From: Craterostigma plantagineum
Lineage: Eukaryota; Streptophyta; Magnoliopsida; Lamiales; Linderniaceae
Assembly (NCBI GenBank): GCA_027422505.1
Contig: JAPQWV010000018.1
Coordinates: forward strand, 18,122,001-18,186,000
Length of the DNA stretch: 64,000 bases
Direction: 5' to 3'
Below the pieces are notes generated by a model. The model had not been told where the DNA came from and did not search any database. It worked only from the letters and a program-made list of their open reading frames with translations. This document shows positions 47,501 to 58,140 of this stretch, piece after piece (position 1 is the stretch's first letter; every line of letters begins with the position of its first letter). A program made the position numbers and the translations under genes.

Positions 47501-49052
47501 TTCAAAACATGTTGTGCCTCGAAACATTCAGGAAGCACTAGCAGACCGGGATTGGAGTTTAGCAATGTTTGAAGAAATGAATGCTTTGAAGAAAAATGAT
47601 ACTTGGGAATTTGTCGCAGCACCTAAGGACCAAAGGATAGTAGGGTGCAAATGGGTCTTCACAATCAAAACTAGACCTGATGGCAGTGTGGAGAGATATA
47701 AGGCAAGGCTAGTAGTCAAATGGTTCACGCAGACGTATGGAATAGATTACCAAGAGACATTTTCTCCGGTTGCAAAAATTAACTCAATTAGAGTACTATT
47801 GTCACTGGTAGTCAATCTTGATTGGCCCCTATATCAGCTAGATGTTAAGAATGCCTTCCTCAATGGAGAACTAGACGAAGAAGTGTTTATGAGCATTCCT
47901 CCAGGTTTTGAAACAAAGTCTAATGCTGGAAAGGTGTGCAGACTTAAAAAGGCCTTGTATGGCCTTAAGCGGTCTCCGCGAGCGTGGTTCGAACGTTTTG
48001 GGAATGTCATGAAGCGACTTGGCTATATCCAAAGTCAAGCCGATCATACCATGTTCTATAGACACGGAAAGGAAGGTAAAGTAGCTGTATTGATTGTATA
48101 TGTTGATGACATCATCTTGACAGGAAGTGATGATAAGGAACTCGCGGAACTTAAAGAGAAGCTTGGGAAGGAATTTGAAATCAAAGACCTGAGAGCATTG
48201 AAGTACTTTCTTGGAATGGAGTTTGCGAGATCCAATGAAGGTATATTTGTGAATCAACGCAAATATGTCCTTGATTTATTATCCGAAACAGGTATGCTAG
48301 GATGTAAGCCAATTGAGTCACCTGTGGAGCCTAACGTCAAGCTGCAACTAGCAAATGAAAAAAATGTGAAGAAAACGGAGCGCTATCAGAGGCTAGTTGG
48401 AAAATTGATTTATTTATCCCATACTCGACCCGATATAGCATTTCCGGTTAGTGTTGTTAGTCAGTTCATGCACTCACCAGGACTTGAACACTTCGAAGCA
48501 GTCTACCGAATCTTGAGGTACCTTAAGGGCACACCCGGGAAAGGTCTCTTGTTTAGTCGTCGGGGACATTTGCAAGTTGAAGCTTATACTGATGCAGACT
48601 GGGCTGGAAATCCAGTTGATAGAAGGTCTACTTCAGGATATTGCTCTTTTGTAGGTGGTAATCTAGTCACATGTCGCAGTAAGAAGCAGAATGTGGTAGC
48701 TCGAAGCAGTGCGGAGGATGAGTTCAGATCCCTAGCACAAGGAATCTGTGAAGTTTTGTGGAAAAGATTATTGCTAGAGTTGAAGATTTCAGAATCGGTG
48801 CCAATAAAAATGCATTGTGATAACAAAGCAGCAATTCAGATTGCTCATAATCCAGTACTTCAGGATCGTACAAAGCATGTGGAGGTTGACAAACACTTCA
48901 TCAAAGAAAAAATAGACAACAGCGTTATTTGTGTGAACTATATTCCTACGAAGAAGCAAGTAGCTGACATACTAACTAAGGGACTATACAAAAAACAGTT
49001 TGAATGGTTAGTAGGCAAGCTGGGAATGAGAGACATATTTAAACCAGCTTGA
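44597..49052 (+). pseudogene. Copia gag-pol with two stops and two frameshifts
   Basis: Gag begins at 44597 (LNGDNFLRWSQSVRMYI), with a zinc knuckle CDHCNKPRHTRENC. A TAG at 45467-45469 replaces a Trp-type codon; the same frame continues through protease (WIIDSGASDHMTN) and GAG-pre-integrase (WHLRLGHPS). A 1-base shift near 46400 moves the integrase to another frame (LRTDNGTEYFN, PEQNGISERKN), which holds a TGA at 46717. A second shift near 46880 leads to 46872-49052, with the full RT (YVDDIILTG) and RNase H ([10 protein letters not shown] to VADILTKGL). Most lesions are single bases, and the LTRs differ little, so the copy is young but dead. Its RT resembles the fragment at 1-1759. Confidence 0.93.
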
Positions 49053-49058
49053 GGGGAG

Positions 49059-49280
49059 TGTCGCAATAGGAACATAAAAATATTATAAATATTCTATTAG
49101 TGGATTACTTTATTCTATTAGTGGGTTGCTTTATTATTCCTGTTTTTACTCCCTAAATTAGGGAAGGAAACATGGCTTGAACCGTTGCTTAGTTAGTGCT
49201 GTAAAGTTAGTGTAGTTAGTGCTATATATTGTACCTGGACAGAATGGAAATATTAATCTCCCATATTATTATTTTCAAGT
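49059..49280 (+). repeat. 3' LTR of second copia element
   Basis: 222 bp; it equals the 5' LTR apart from a few bases and a 21-bp tandem duplication around TTATTCTATTAGTGG near 49095-49125. Confidence 0.93.
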
Positions 49281-50967
49281 GAATGAGATGAAAAGGTTCT
49301 TCCCAAAGGAAACTACTAGGGAACTCGACGTGGCTAAACAAGTGGACTCCTCATGTGAGCATCATCATATGCATCTTCTTAACGATCATCATAGCTGGGA
49401 ACTTCTTCAGCGCAAGGCCTTTGGAGAATAGAGCTGTCCTCCTTCATTGGAGGGAATCGGACGAAAGATTGCCAGCAACTGCAGAAGCTTACCCCTTGCG
49501 ATTTCCGTGATCGGAGGTGTCCTCTCGGAGAACAGAAACATGAAGAACATTTGGGACCAACTTCCAAGAGACGTTGCTACTGTTGTAGAAGAGAAAAACG
49601 AGAACTTTTCCAAGATTCCGACTCTGAGTTATAACCACTTGCCTTATCACCTGAAACCATGTTTTCTCTACATGGCAGCTTATCCAGAAGATTTCTTTGG
49701 TCGTGTCTCGACACTTGTAAGCATATGGGTGGCCGAGGGTTTCCTAAAGCCAATTGAAGGTAAAACCCTGGAAGAAGCAGCAGAAGAGTACTTACAGGCT
49801 CTCGTCAACAGAAATCTTCTTACAGTTCAACGATACAAGTCAAATGGGAAAGCGAGGAGTTATCATATCCATGATCTGTTAAGGGATTTATGCATGAGAA
49901 AAGCTCGAGAGGAGAAGTTTTATTGGGTCATGAATAAAAAAGCAGAGACTACCTGGGATGTGTGTCCTCGTCGTCGGGTGAGTGTTCATCCATCGTATCG
50001 AATTAGAGATGTTTATGATTCAGTAGACTACATGTCAGTAGCCCGTTCATTCACGTATAATGGCCGTGGTCTCGGGTCAAGTGAGATACTCTCCCCAATG
50101 TTCTTCGATTTGAAATTGCTGAGGGTGCTTGACATATCAGATATACCTTCCGAAATATCAAGATTGAGAAACCGGCAAACCTTAATTGGGAAGTTTAGGA
50201 GGACTTCTGATACACCATGGGAACTATGGGAGCTACCAGAGCTTAGACATCTCAAGCTGAGGAGTTACTATATGTCGCTAGATTGGAATTACAACCCTGG
50301 TGCCATGACAAAAGCAAAACTACAAACTCTCTGTTATGTGGATTTGGCTTATTTAGTTCACTATACGTTAGTGACCGAAATCCCAAACATAAAAAAGTTG
50401 GGGATCAGTTCTACGTTTGGTGCATACAGAAATGCTGATCTTACACGCCTCCACAGACTTGAAGCTCTGAAGTGCTGGGGAGACAAAGAATTAGATGCGT
50501 TCGCCACCGTCCCAAAAATCGAGTTCCCTATATCCATAAAAAAGTTAACATTATACAGGTACACGATAACTCAGTCATTCATGAGCACTATTGGTTCGTT
50601 GCCAAATCTTCAAGTCCTTAAACTTAGAAGATGCAAATTCCAAAGACAACAAACAGATGAAACAGCGAAATGGGAGCTGAACGAAGGAGAATTTGAATCG
50701 TTGCAGTACCTGCGGCTACAGATGGTGGAACAGGTTGGTTGGAAAGCTGATGAGGATGCCTACCTTCCAAGCCTCAAGCATCTGGTGATTCGAAAATGCG
50801 AGGAATTTGAGGCGATTCCAATCTGCTTCAAAGACATTTCAACACTCGAAACAATCGAATTGGATGATCCCAACCCTAGGCTTGAGGCTTCGGCGACACA
50901 GATTGAGATCGAGCAACGCGAATATGGGTACGAAGGCCTTCAAATTCTGATCCAACGAAGTACATAG

Positions 50968-52374
50968 CACTTGCAGGAAAAAAGATAGATAGAATGTACT
51001 TATTGGATTGTAGGATTTATTGGGCCAGGCCTAATTACATCCATCGCCCATCACTACTTAAAATTGCAAATACGACCCTGTTTTTTCTTTTCTAATTAGA
51101 ATTCATGCAAAGACACAAGGACAAACTTTTTATTTTAATTATTCTTTTACCATTATTTAATCGACCGGGCGATCATTATTGAAAGACGTACCTCTATTTA
51201 TTCTTTATCATTATTAATCTAATGGGTGAAATCATACTTTGTACAAAAGGTCAACTTTAATGAATTCACGTGTGTGGTAAATATGCATGTGATAGAGACC
51301 TGAGACTGATGAATGAATTGATTATACATAAAAATCTTATAGAATCAATAAAGGATGAGAATGACAAGAGTATTATACATTATCTACAATTGCTATATTA
51401 AATCCTAGCAATGAATATAAACGTAGCATTGGTCATGAGGTGGCTTGATTCGATTTTCTGGAATTCTCTAATCTCTTTTTCTTTCTCTAGGAATTGACAA
51501 GCAATTGTGTGGAAGCTGGCATGGTTAGAAAAGAACAAAGTAAATGACATGGCATGAAAATAAATTAATGAGATTAAAGAAGAATGAACAATACCCACCC
51601 AATGATTCGCTAGCACGATCTATTAACATCTTCAATAATTCATATTAACGTTTGGAATTTTAATTAGAGAGTGGTTAGGGTGTATATATGTATTTACCTA
51701 AATGACGTTAAGAAGATGTTCCTTTCCTAGTCCTAATCAAGTCCTAATCAAATATATAGTAACGTTTACGGGCGTAATTAATTTATCCTATCATATCTTT
51801 CTCTTTCTTTTCGTATAATATTTTTCACGCAGCAATGGTCCAACCTAATATTTTTTTCGAAATGGATACGTGGCACACGTGGAGTGGCACCTTCAAAATG
51901 AGGGAAAGATTGATTGATGAGATGACGTTAAATGGCTAAGGGGTATATATGGTAAATCGCGTGTAATAACAACGACGTCGTAGTATTTTTTGCATGAAAT
52001 CACGAATATTGAGGCTGACATTAGGAGACGCTTGGCGAGTTCACAAGGCGGTGGTGCAACCATCTCTTACCATTTGTAACGTATTCCCTTACCTTATTGC
52101 TTAGCTCATACTTTCCATTAATAACAAAAATCGAAAATGATATACTCAAAGGAGACACTTCTTAATATATCTTGATTATGTAGAGCAACCTACTGTTTGT
52201 TGTATGTGTAAATATGTATTGTGGGCTTTTGCAGATACAAGATTTGAATTAAGAGAGAGATGATTAAGGGGTGGAAAAACACGTGATTCTTGAAATCAAG
52301 AATCGTCACAAAAATCTTGAAAACAAAAGGGAGGGTTTTGCTGCTTTTTTTTTAGTCTATACAAAGGCAAGAAC
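50968..52374. other. Intergenic region
   Basis: No gene is supported. AT-rich sequence with scattered ACGT cores (CACACGTGG at about 51873) upstream of the glycosyltransferase. A minus-strand open frame at 51398-51616 has no recognisable content. Confidence 0.5.
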
Positions 52375-54493
52375 ATGTTGCGTTCATGGTGGAGAACCTC
52401 ATCGTCCTCAACGAGGTTTCTAGGGTTCATATTTCCCCTAGCTTTAGTTTCTGGGATTTTGTTTATATCGGTTTTAAGGCCCTCCTCGAATTGGAACTCT
52501 ACTCCAAGTTATTCGACTGGTTTTGTTCCGGCGGATGAGAACGACGGCGGCTTGGAACCGGAGCTCCGGCGAGGGGCCGTCGTCGTAGGCGGAGAAAGCG
52601 CGGCGGCCGTTGCCGTGGACTACGTCGCGGCGGCGCCGCCCCTTGTGGTTGAGGTCAGAGAAGCTCAGGCTGAAGCTCCAGCGCCTGTAGTAAGGGTTCG
52701 TTTGTTTTCTTCTATATGTTTAATTATTGGAAGTTGACTTGAATTATTTTGTTTCCTTGTTTGACCTTCCTTTTCCCTCTTTTTTTTTTTCGGGTTCTTT
52801 CGCTAATTACAATTGTTCGTTGATGATTTAGGAAGAAAAGAATAAACAAGAAGATTTGCTCAATAACACTCTCGCCGGACCATCGACCCCGAAAATAGTG
52901 AAAACGTTGAGCAAATTACAAGTCTTGGAGGCTAAATTGCAACAAGCTCGATCCGCGATCCGAAGCTCGTTGGGTCGACCCGAAGAACCCGACCAGGATT
53001 ATGTCCCCACGGGTCCCATGTATTGGAATCCATCTTCGTTTCATAGGTAATATATAAAAGACCACCAATTATGAATCCATCCATATATAATACTTCTTAC
53101 TATGTCGAAATTTGCAGGAGCTATTTAGAGATGGAAAAACAGTTCAAAGTGTACGTATACGAAGAAGGCGAACACCCAATATTCCACAACGGCCCTTGTG
53201 GGAGCATATATTCCATAGAGGGAAACTTCATATATAAGCTAGAAATTTCACCTTTTCGCACCAAGAATCCCGAAAATGCCCACGTCTACTTCCTTCCCTT
53301 TAGCGTGGCGTCGATAATTCGCTTCATATTGGACAGAAATGGTCGCGATCATTGGCTTCCGTTGAAACGAACCGTCAAAGATTACGTCGATCTCGTCGCC
53401 GGGAAATATCCCTATTGGAATCGAAGCCTTGGCTCCGACCATTTCATGCTTTCTTGCCACGATTGGGTATGCATTTGCTTTTTTTTTTTTTATGGTTTCA
53501 CTAAATATTTATATCGTATACATATTTATATAGGTATAGCATAGTGGTCGGAATGGTGAATTTTGAATTATGCGACTCTCGTTGTTTGTTGGGATTTGGG
53601 CTTTGGGTACGTAACATGAACTAGTCATGCTGAAGCCTTGGTCATCTCAAAGTAGATACTTAGGTTCAGAATTGATGCATACTGAATTAGTCGGAATGTG
53701 TAGACCCACATTATTGTTGTTTGAGAAAAAGCTTGCCGATTGAAATATATATATAATATATGTGTGTGTGTGTTTTTTCTAATCATTGTTTTTATATATG
53801 TTGAAAATTAAGTAGGGTCCCGAGATATCTAAAGCAGTCCCGGAGCTATACAAAAACTCGATCCGAGCACTCTGCAACGCCAACACCTCGGAAGGATTCA
53901 AACCCCACAAGGACGTATCCATCCCAGAAATCAACCTGCCCGGCCGCCGAACCGACGGGCTTATCGGAGGCCCGTCCCCCTCCAAGCGGCCCATCTTAGT
54001 CTTCTTCGCCGGCGGGCTCCACGGGCCCATTAGGCCCATCCTCCTACAGCACTGGGAGAACAAAACCGACGATGAGGTTCAGATCCACAGGTACCTCCCG
54101 AAGGGCGTTTCCTACCCATCGATGATGAGGAAGTCGAGGTACTGCGTGTGCCCCAGCGGGTACGAAGTTGCGAGCCCGAGGATGGTCGAGTCTCTGTACA
54201 CGGGTTGCGTCCCGGTGCTCATCAAGGATCACTACGTCGCCCCGTTCAGCGACGTTCTGAACTGGAAGTCGTTCTCCGTGGAGGTATCTGTGGACGACAT
54301 ACCGAATCTGAAGGAAATTCTGAAGGGGATTTCGTCGAAGCAGTACATAAGGATGCAGAGGAGGGGCGTGAAAGTTTGGAGGCATTTCGAGGTCAATTCG
54401 CCGCCGAAGAGGTTTGACGTTTTCCACATGACACTTCATTCGATTTGGCTTAGGAGGCTTAATGTGAGGCTCCATGGAGTTGAGGATTCTTAG
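52375..54493 (+). CDS. Exostosin-type glycosyltransferase, GT47 family
   Basis: Four exons in phase: 52375-52689, 52832-53046, 53118-53466 and 53816-54493, giving 518 residues. A single membrane segment at about residues 17-38 (FLGFIFPLALVSGILFISVL) indicates a type II Golgi protein; an Ala/Val-rich stem follows. The exostosin domain starts at MEKQFKVYVYEEGEHPIFH and includes DHFMLSCHDWGPE, FFAGGLHGPIRP and the nucleotide-sugar region SRYCVCPSGYEVASPR with GCVPVLIKDHYVAPF. GT47 members build cell-wall polysaccharides; the acceptor of this 'probable glycosyltransferase' subgroup is unknown. The coding frame is intact and all introns are GT-AG. Confidence 0.93.
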
Positions 54494-54970
54494 TAAAGAG
54501 CATAGCATTGATCCTATTACATGGTGTTTTAAGTGTGGTTCTTTAAGGTTTGGTGTAAAATGTATGAAGATTGTTACATTAATGGGCCTCAATAAATTAT
54601 GCCATTTGGGCTTCGAATCAGTTTGTGTGCTCGTCTAGGGTTTGGGTAACTACTAGGTTTGGCCCATTCATTTAAATCAAATTATCCTTTTTTGTCTTTT
54701 TGCCCTTTATCTATAGATATAATTGAACAAGTTACACGTGGACTTACTGTTGGACAACTACTAGCTCAATCGAGAACTATGTTTGAGATTTTTTTAAACA
54801 GCGGAAAAGATGTCATATGGTTAATAATTCATAATTTAATAATATCTTATAAGATCGACTAATGAGAGGAGCACAGATGTAACTTAATTCGAAAGACAGA
54901 TTGCCACCGCCACAGAGAGTCCAATCTTATTACCAAAGTACTATGCATGAGATAGTTGCCACGTTTCCAA
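54494..54970. other. Region between GT47 and LEA genes
   Basis: No gene recognised; it holds the 3' UTR of the GT47 gene and the upstream promoter of the LEA gene. Confidence 0.5.
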
Positions 54971-55021
54971 TCAGATCTCTTACGTGTCCCTTCGCCATCG
55001 AACCTTACTCCGCTATATAAA
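54959..55021 (+). promoter_or_regulatory. ABRE and TATA box of the LEA gene
   Basis: TACGTGTCC at 54981-54989 is an abscisic-acid response element (ACGTGTC); a second ACGT core (CCACGT) lies at 54959. CTATATAAA at 55013-55021 is a TATA box, placing transcription start near 55045-55055 and giving a leader of about 80 bp before the ATG. Expression in drying seed or under ABA is the expected result; this is inferred. Confidence 0.75.
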
Positions 55022-55127
55022 TGAGCCTACGCTTCACAGAGGAAATCACTAAGCGAAGTAAATACCAAATTCAACTAAAAGGAACATCGAAAAACAGAGT
55101 TTTCTTGAATCTTTTTCGAGTGGAAAA

Positions 55128-56984
55128 ATGGCGTCGAGGCAGCAAGATCGAACTGAGGAAGCTGCTAGGAAAGCCGCAGACGAACTACATCAGGCCGAGA
55201 AACACTACCAAGAAGGCGTCGGCGCCGGCGTCGGTGAAGCCCAGGCGCAGAGGAGCCAACAGGGCCCAGGCGTGATCGGCGCCATCATCAACACCGTTTT
55301 GGGCAAATCCAAGGAGGGAGCAGATCAAACGCGCGAGAAGACGGCGGAGGGTTTGGACGCCGCCGGCCGGAAGGGCGAGGAGTACAGAGACTCTGCTTCT
55401 GACAAAGCGAATCAGGCGAAGGACACCACCATGGGTAAGGCCGGCGAGTACAGAGACTACGCCGGCGATAAGTCTAAGGAGACGAAGGATTCTGTTGCGG
55501 GCAAAACAGGGGAATACAAGGACTACGCTGCTGACAGGGCTAAGGACACGAAGGACTCTGTTTTAGGGAAAACAGGGGAGTATAAAGATTACAGTGCTGA
55601 TAGGGCTAAGGAGACGAAGGACTCTGTTGCGGGGAAAACAGGGGAATACAAGGACTACGCTGCTGGTAAGGCCATGGAGACGAAGGACTCTGCTATGGGG
55701 AAGGCTGGGGAGTACAAAGACTACACAGCTGATAAAGCTGCGCAGGCGAAGGATACCACGATGGGTAAAGCTGCTGAGTACAGAGACTACACTGCTGATA
55801 AAGCTGCGCAGGCGAAGGATACCACGATGGGTAAAGCTGCTGAGTACAGAGACTACACTGCTGATAAGGCTGCGCAGGCGAAGGATACCACGATGGGTAA
55901 AGCTGCCGAGTACAGAGACTACACTGCTGATAAAGCGACGCAGGCGAAGGATGCAACCATGGGTAAAGCTGGGGAGTACAGAGGCTACGCAATGGATAAG
56001 GCAGGGCAGGCCAAGGATTCAACTGTAGAGAGCGCAAAACAGGGGAAGGATACCACTATGGGGAAAGCTGCCGAGTACAGAGATTATGCTGCTGATAAGG
56101 CGATGCAGGCCAAGGATTGGACTGTGGACAGCGCAGTGCAGGCTAAAGATGCGACATTGCAGAAGGCTGGGGAGTATAAAGACTATGCTGCTGATAAGGC
56201 TATGCAAGCCAAGGATGCTGCCATGGAGAAAGCAGGGCAGGGGAAAGATTATACTGTGGATACGACATATCAGGCCAAGGACACAACGATGCAGAAAGCA
56301 GGGGAGTATAAAGATTATACTGGGGAAAAGGCTACTGAAGGTAAGGATATAGCTGTTGCGAAGATCATCGAGTTGAAGGACTCTGCTGCTGATGCTGCTA
56401 AGAAGGCCATGGATATGCTTACTGGGAAGAAAGACGAGACTGTAGAGAAGGTTCACGAGACTGGTGGTGCTGCAAAACAGAGTGCTGGGGAGACTACTCA
56501 GTCTGCTAAGGCAAGGCTATGAAATGGGAAAAACAACCATGTGATTTTCTTGTCAACTGTGTTGTAAAAAAGATGGGTTTTTTTATTTTGGGGATTTTCG
56601 CTCACTGTTTTCATCGATGTATGCTAATGACAGGAGAAGTACGACGAGTCCAAGGAGGAAGCGAGGAGGAAGATGGATGATTTGAAGATTGAAGGCGAGC
56701 GCGAGAAGGAAGACGCCGCCCGTGGTGTTGATAGAGAAGCTGGCGCCGGCGCCGGCGGAGGAGGCATCTTCGGAGCATTGGGCAGTCTTGGAAATGTGAT
56801 CAAGGACAAGCTGACGCCTCCTACTACTCAGACTGAAGGTGAGAAACAAGAGCTCGACGCCAGCGGGACCACCGGCGGAGCCACGGCGGAGGCTTTGAGG
56901 CAGGCCGACCAGATGAGCGGTCAGGCGTTCAACGACGTTGGGCAAATCGGAGAAGACGACGGCGCACGCGCCGGAAAGCGCTGA
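55128..56984 (+). CDS. Late embryogenesis abundant protein (LEA_4, DC8/ECP63-like) with 22-residue repeats
   Basis: Two exons: 55128-56510 and 56634-56984, about 577 residues. The intron has a GC donor (AAG|GCAAGG) and a CAG acceptor. Reading through the donor gives a stop 12 bases later, whereas splicing continues into EKYDESKEEARRKM and the family tail GGGIFGALG, KADQMTGQ-like RQADQMSGQAFNDVG. The core has about 14 copies of a 22-residue unit (EYRDYTADKAAQAKDTTMGKAA), each two 11-mers able to form amphipathic helices; three adjacent 66-bp units near 55710-55930 are almost identical. Such proteins stay unfolded when wet and protect membranes and proteins during drying. No signal peptide is seen. 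Confidence 0.9.
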
Positions 56985-58140
56985 AAGTGAATGATGATAT
57001 GTTGATATTTCCTCTTGTTTTTGTTTCAGTTCTGCTACTTATGCGTGTTCTGTGTGGTTTTTAACGTATATGTCGATGTTAGCAGTGACGAACTGTGAAC
57101 TTCATCTTGGTTTATTCGAATAATGAGCCCGCGTATTTAGGCCCATGTTATGGCCCATTTAATCGATGACGATTCTGCAATTATTGGAAGGTGAGAGGTC
57201 AAAAATATCGAAAGCTACTTGATTTAACTTTAGAATTAATCATTGCATTACAGAATCGATGCAATGGCGGGCAATTACTTAGATTCTACCTATGACGAAA
57301 GTAGTACGTAAAATGCTGAAGCAATTAGGAAGTCCATGGAGTAATAGCGTAACCATATTATGTATATAGACGAATTAAAAATTAAATGCCTGAAAGTAGT
57401 AGCTATATAGCTCATGGGGCCGTGACATTAATTTATAATTGAGTGAGACATATTTCTTGACAATCAACAACTACGATAAGATGTCGGACCACTTGTAGCA
57501 AATCATATGCGTTTATCATCTTAATTGTATCTTAGTTGCCTTATGTTATCTCGGTATTAATTTGAATCAAATAAAGCCGCAAACCTGTACATTATTTTAT
57601 TTATTGATAAAAGAGTTGATTTGAGGTCGTAAGCTGAAAAGTCTAGTATTTACCACCAACTGATTATTACAAAAAAAAAATTATTTCGTGTAATTTGCAA
57701 TTTATGGTCACTACGTATCGAATTTGAACTCGACGATTGTTATTTACAGGTCATTTAATATTTATTTATTACAATACCAACAATAGATTCCAAAACGTTT
57801 TGGTGTATTCTAGTGCACTATTCATATCCACATGAATGAAAAATATCATTGCATCAACTGGGAATAACATCTCTTAAAAAAGTATATATTAAATTATTAA
57901 TAGAGTAGAAATAAATTGTAAAACCATCACAGTATAGCAAATGCTTATCCACGTCTCAGATGCTGCCACGTGTACTACTTCTGTCTTTTTTTCGAACCAT
58001 ACTCTGACGTGTAACATGTGCGCCAGCGAACCAGACAAGTCGCCTCCTTTCTTCTGTTATAAGTATCATCTCTTTGTGCTTCGTTTGTTTGCTGCCTCTG
58101 TTCTTGGCAAAAAAAAAAAGAGAATTTTTTTTTTCTTTCC
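56985..58140. other. Intergenic region
   Basis: No gene recognised. AT-rich; a G-box (CCACGTGT) at about 57967 may belong to the promoter of the next gene. Confidence 0.5.

Larger units (their letters stand above)
44311..49280 (+). mobile_element. Copia element inserted after the kinase-2 motif of the R gene
   Basis: 4970 bp with two short LTRs, primer-binding site, gag-pol, polypurine tract (TTGAGGGGAG, 49049-49058) and the target duplication GAATG (44306-44310 and 49281-49285). Removing it restores the R-gene codons W-N-E-M. The LTR end CAAGT departs from the usual CA but is forced by the duplication. Confidence 0.95.
38701..50967 (+). pseudogene. R1-type NBS-LRR disease-resistance gene split by two copia elements
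   Basis: Three pieces join in one frame: 38701-38889 (MAYNLEILAKNLEEILQL, N-terminal coiled coil), 43704-44310 (EGEIRDASHEADDIIE, P-loop GMGGIGKTT at 44034-44060, kinase-2 YLVVVDDMW near 44266), and 49286-50967 (VDSSCEHHHMHLL, GLPLAI-like SLPLAISVIGG, the MHD-type HIHDLLRDL, then LRRs). Such proteins are cytoplasmic receptors for pathogen effectors; the class resembles potato R1. The insertion targets CTTTA and GAATG are duplicated exactly. Other defects: a TAG at 49429-49431, absence of the RNBS-B stretch between FFP and TTRELDV, and an in-frame loss in the first LRRs near 50150. It cannot yield a functional protein as it stands. Confidence 0.93.

Noticed and set aside
55381..56400. Regular repeats as a CRISPR array
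   Set aside because: The repeats are coding, contiguous, without spacers, and in a plant genome.
55594..56456. Arg-rich and Leu/Ser-rich long frames within the LEA repeat
   Set aside because: The 66-bp period keeps all frames open; only the EYRDYTADKA frame matches a known family.
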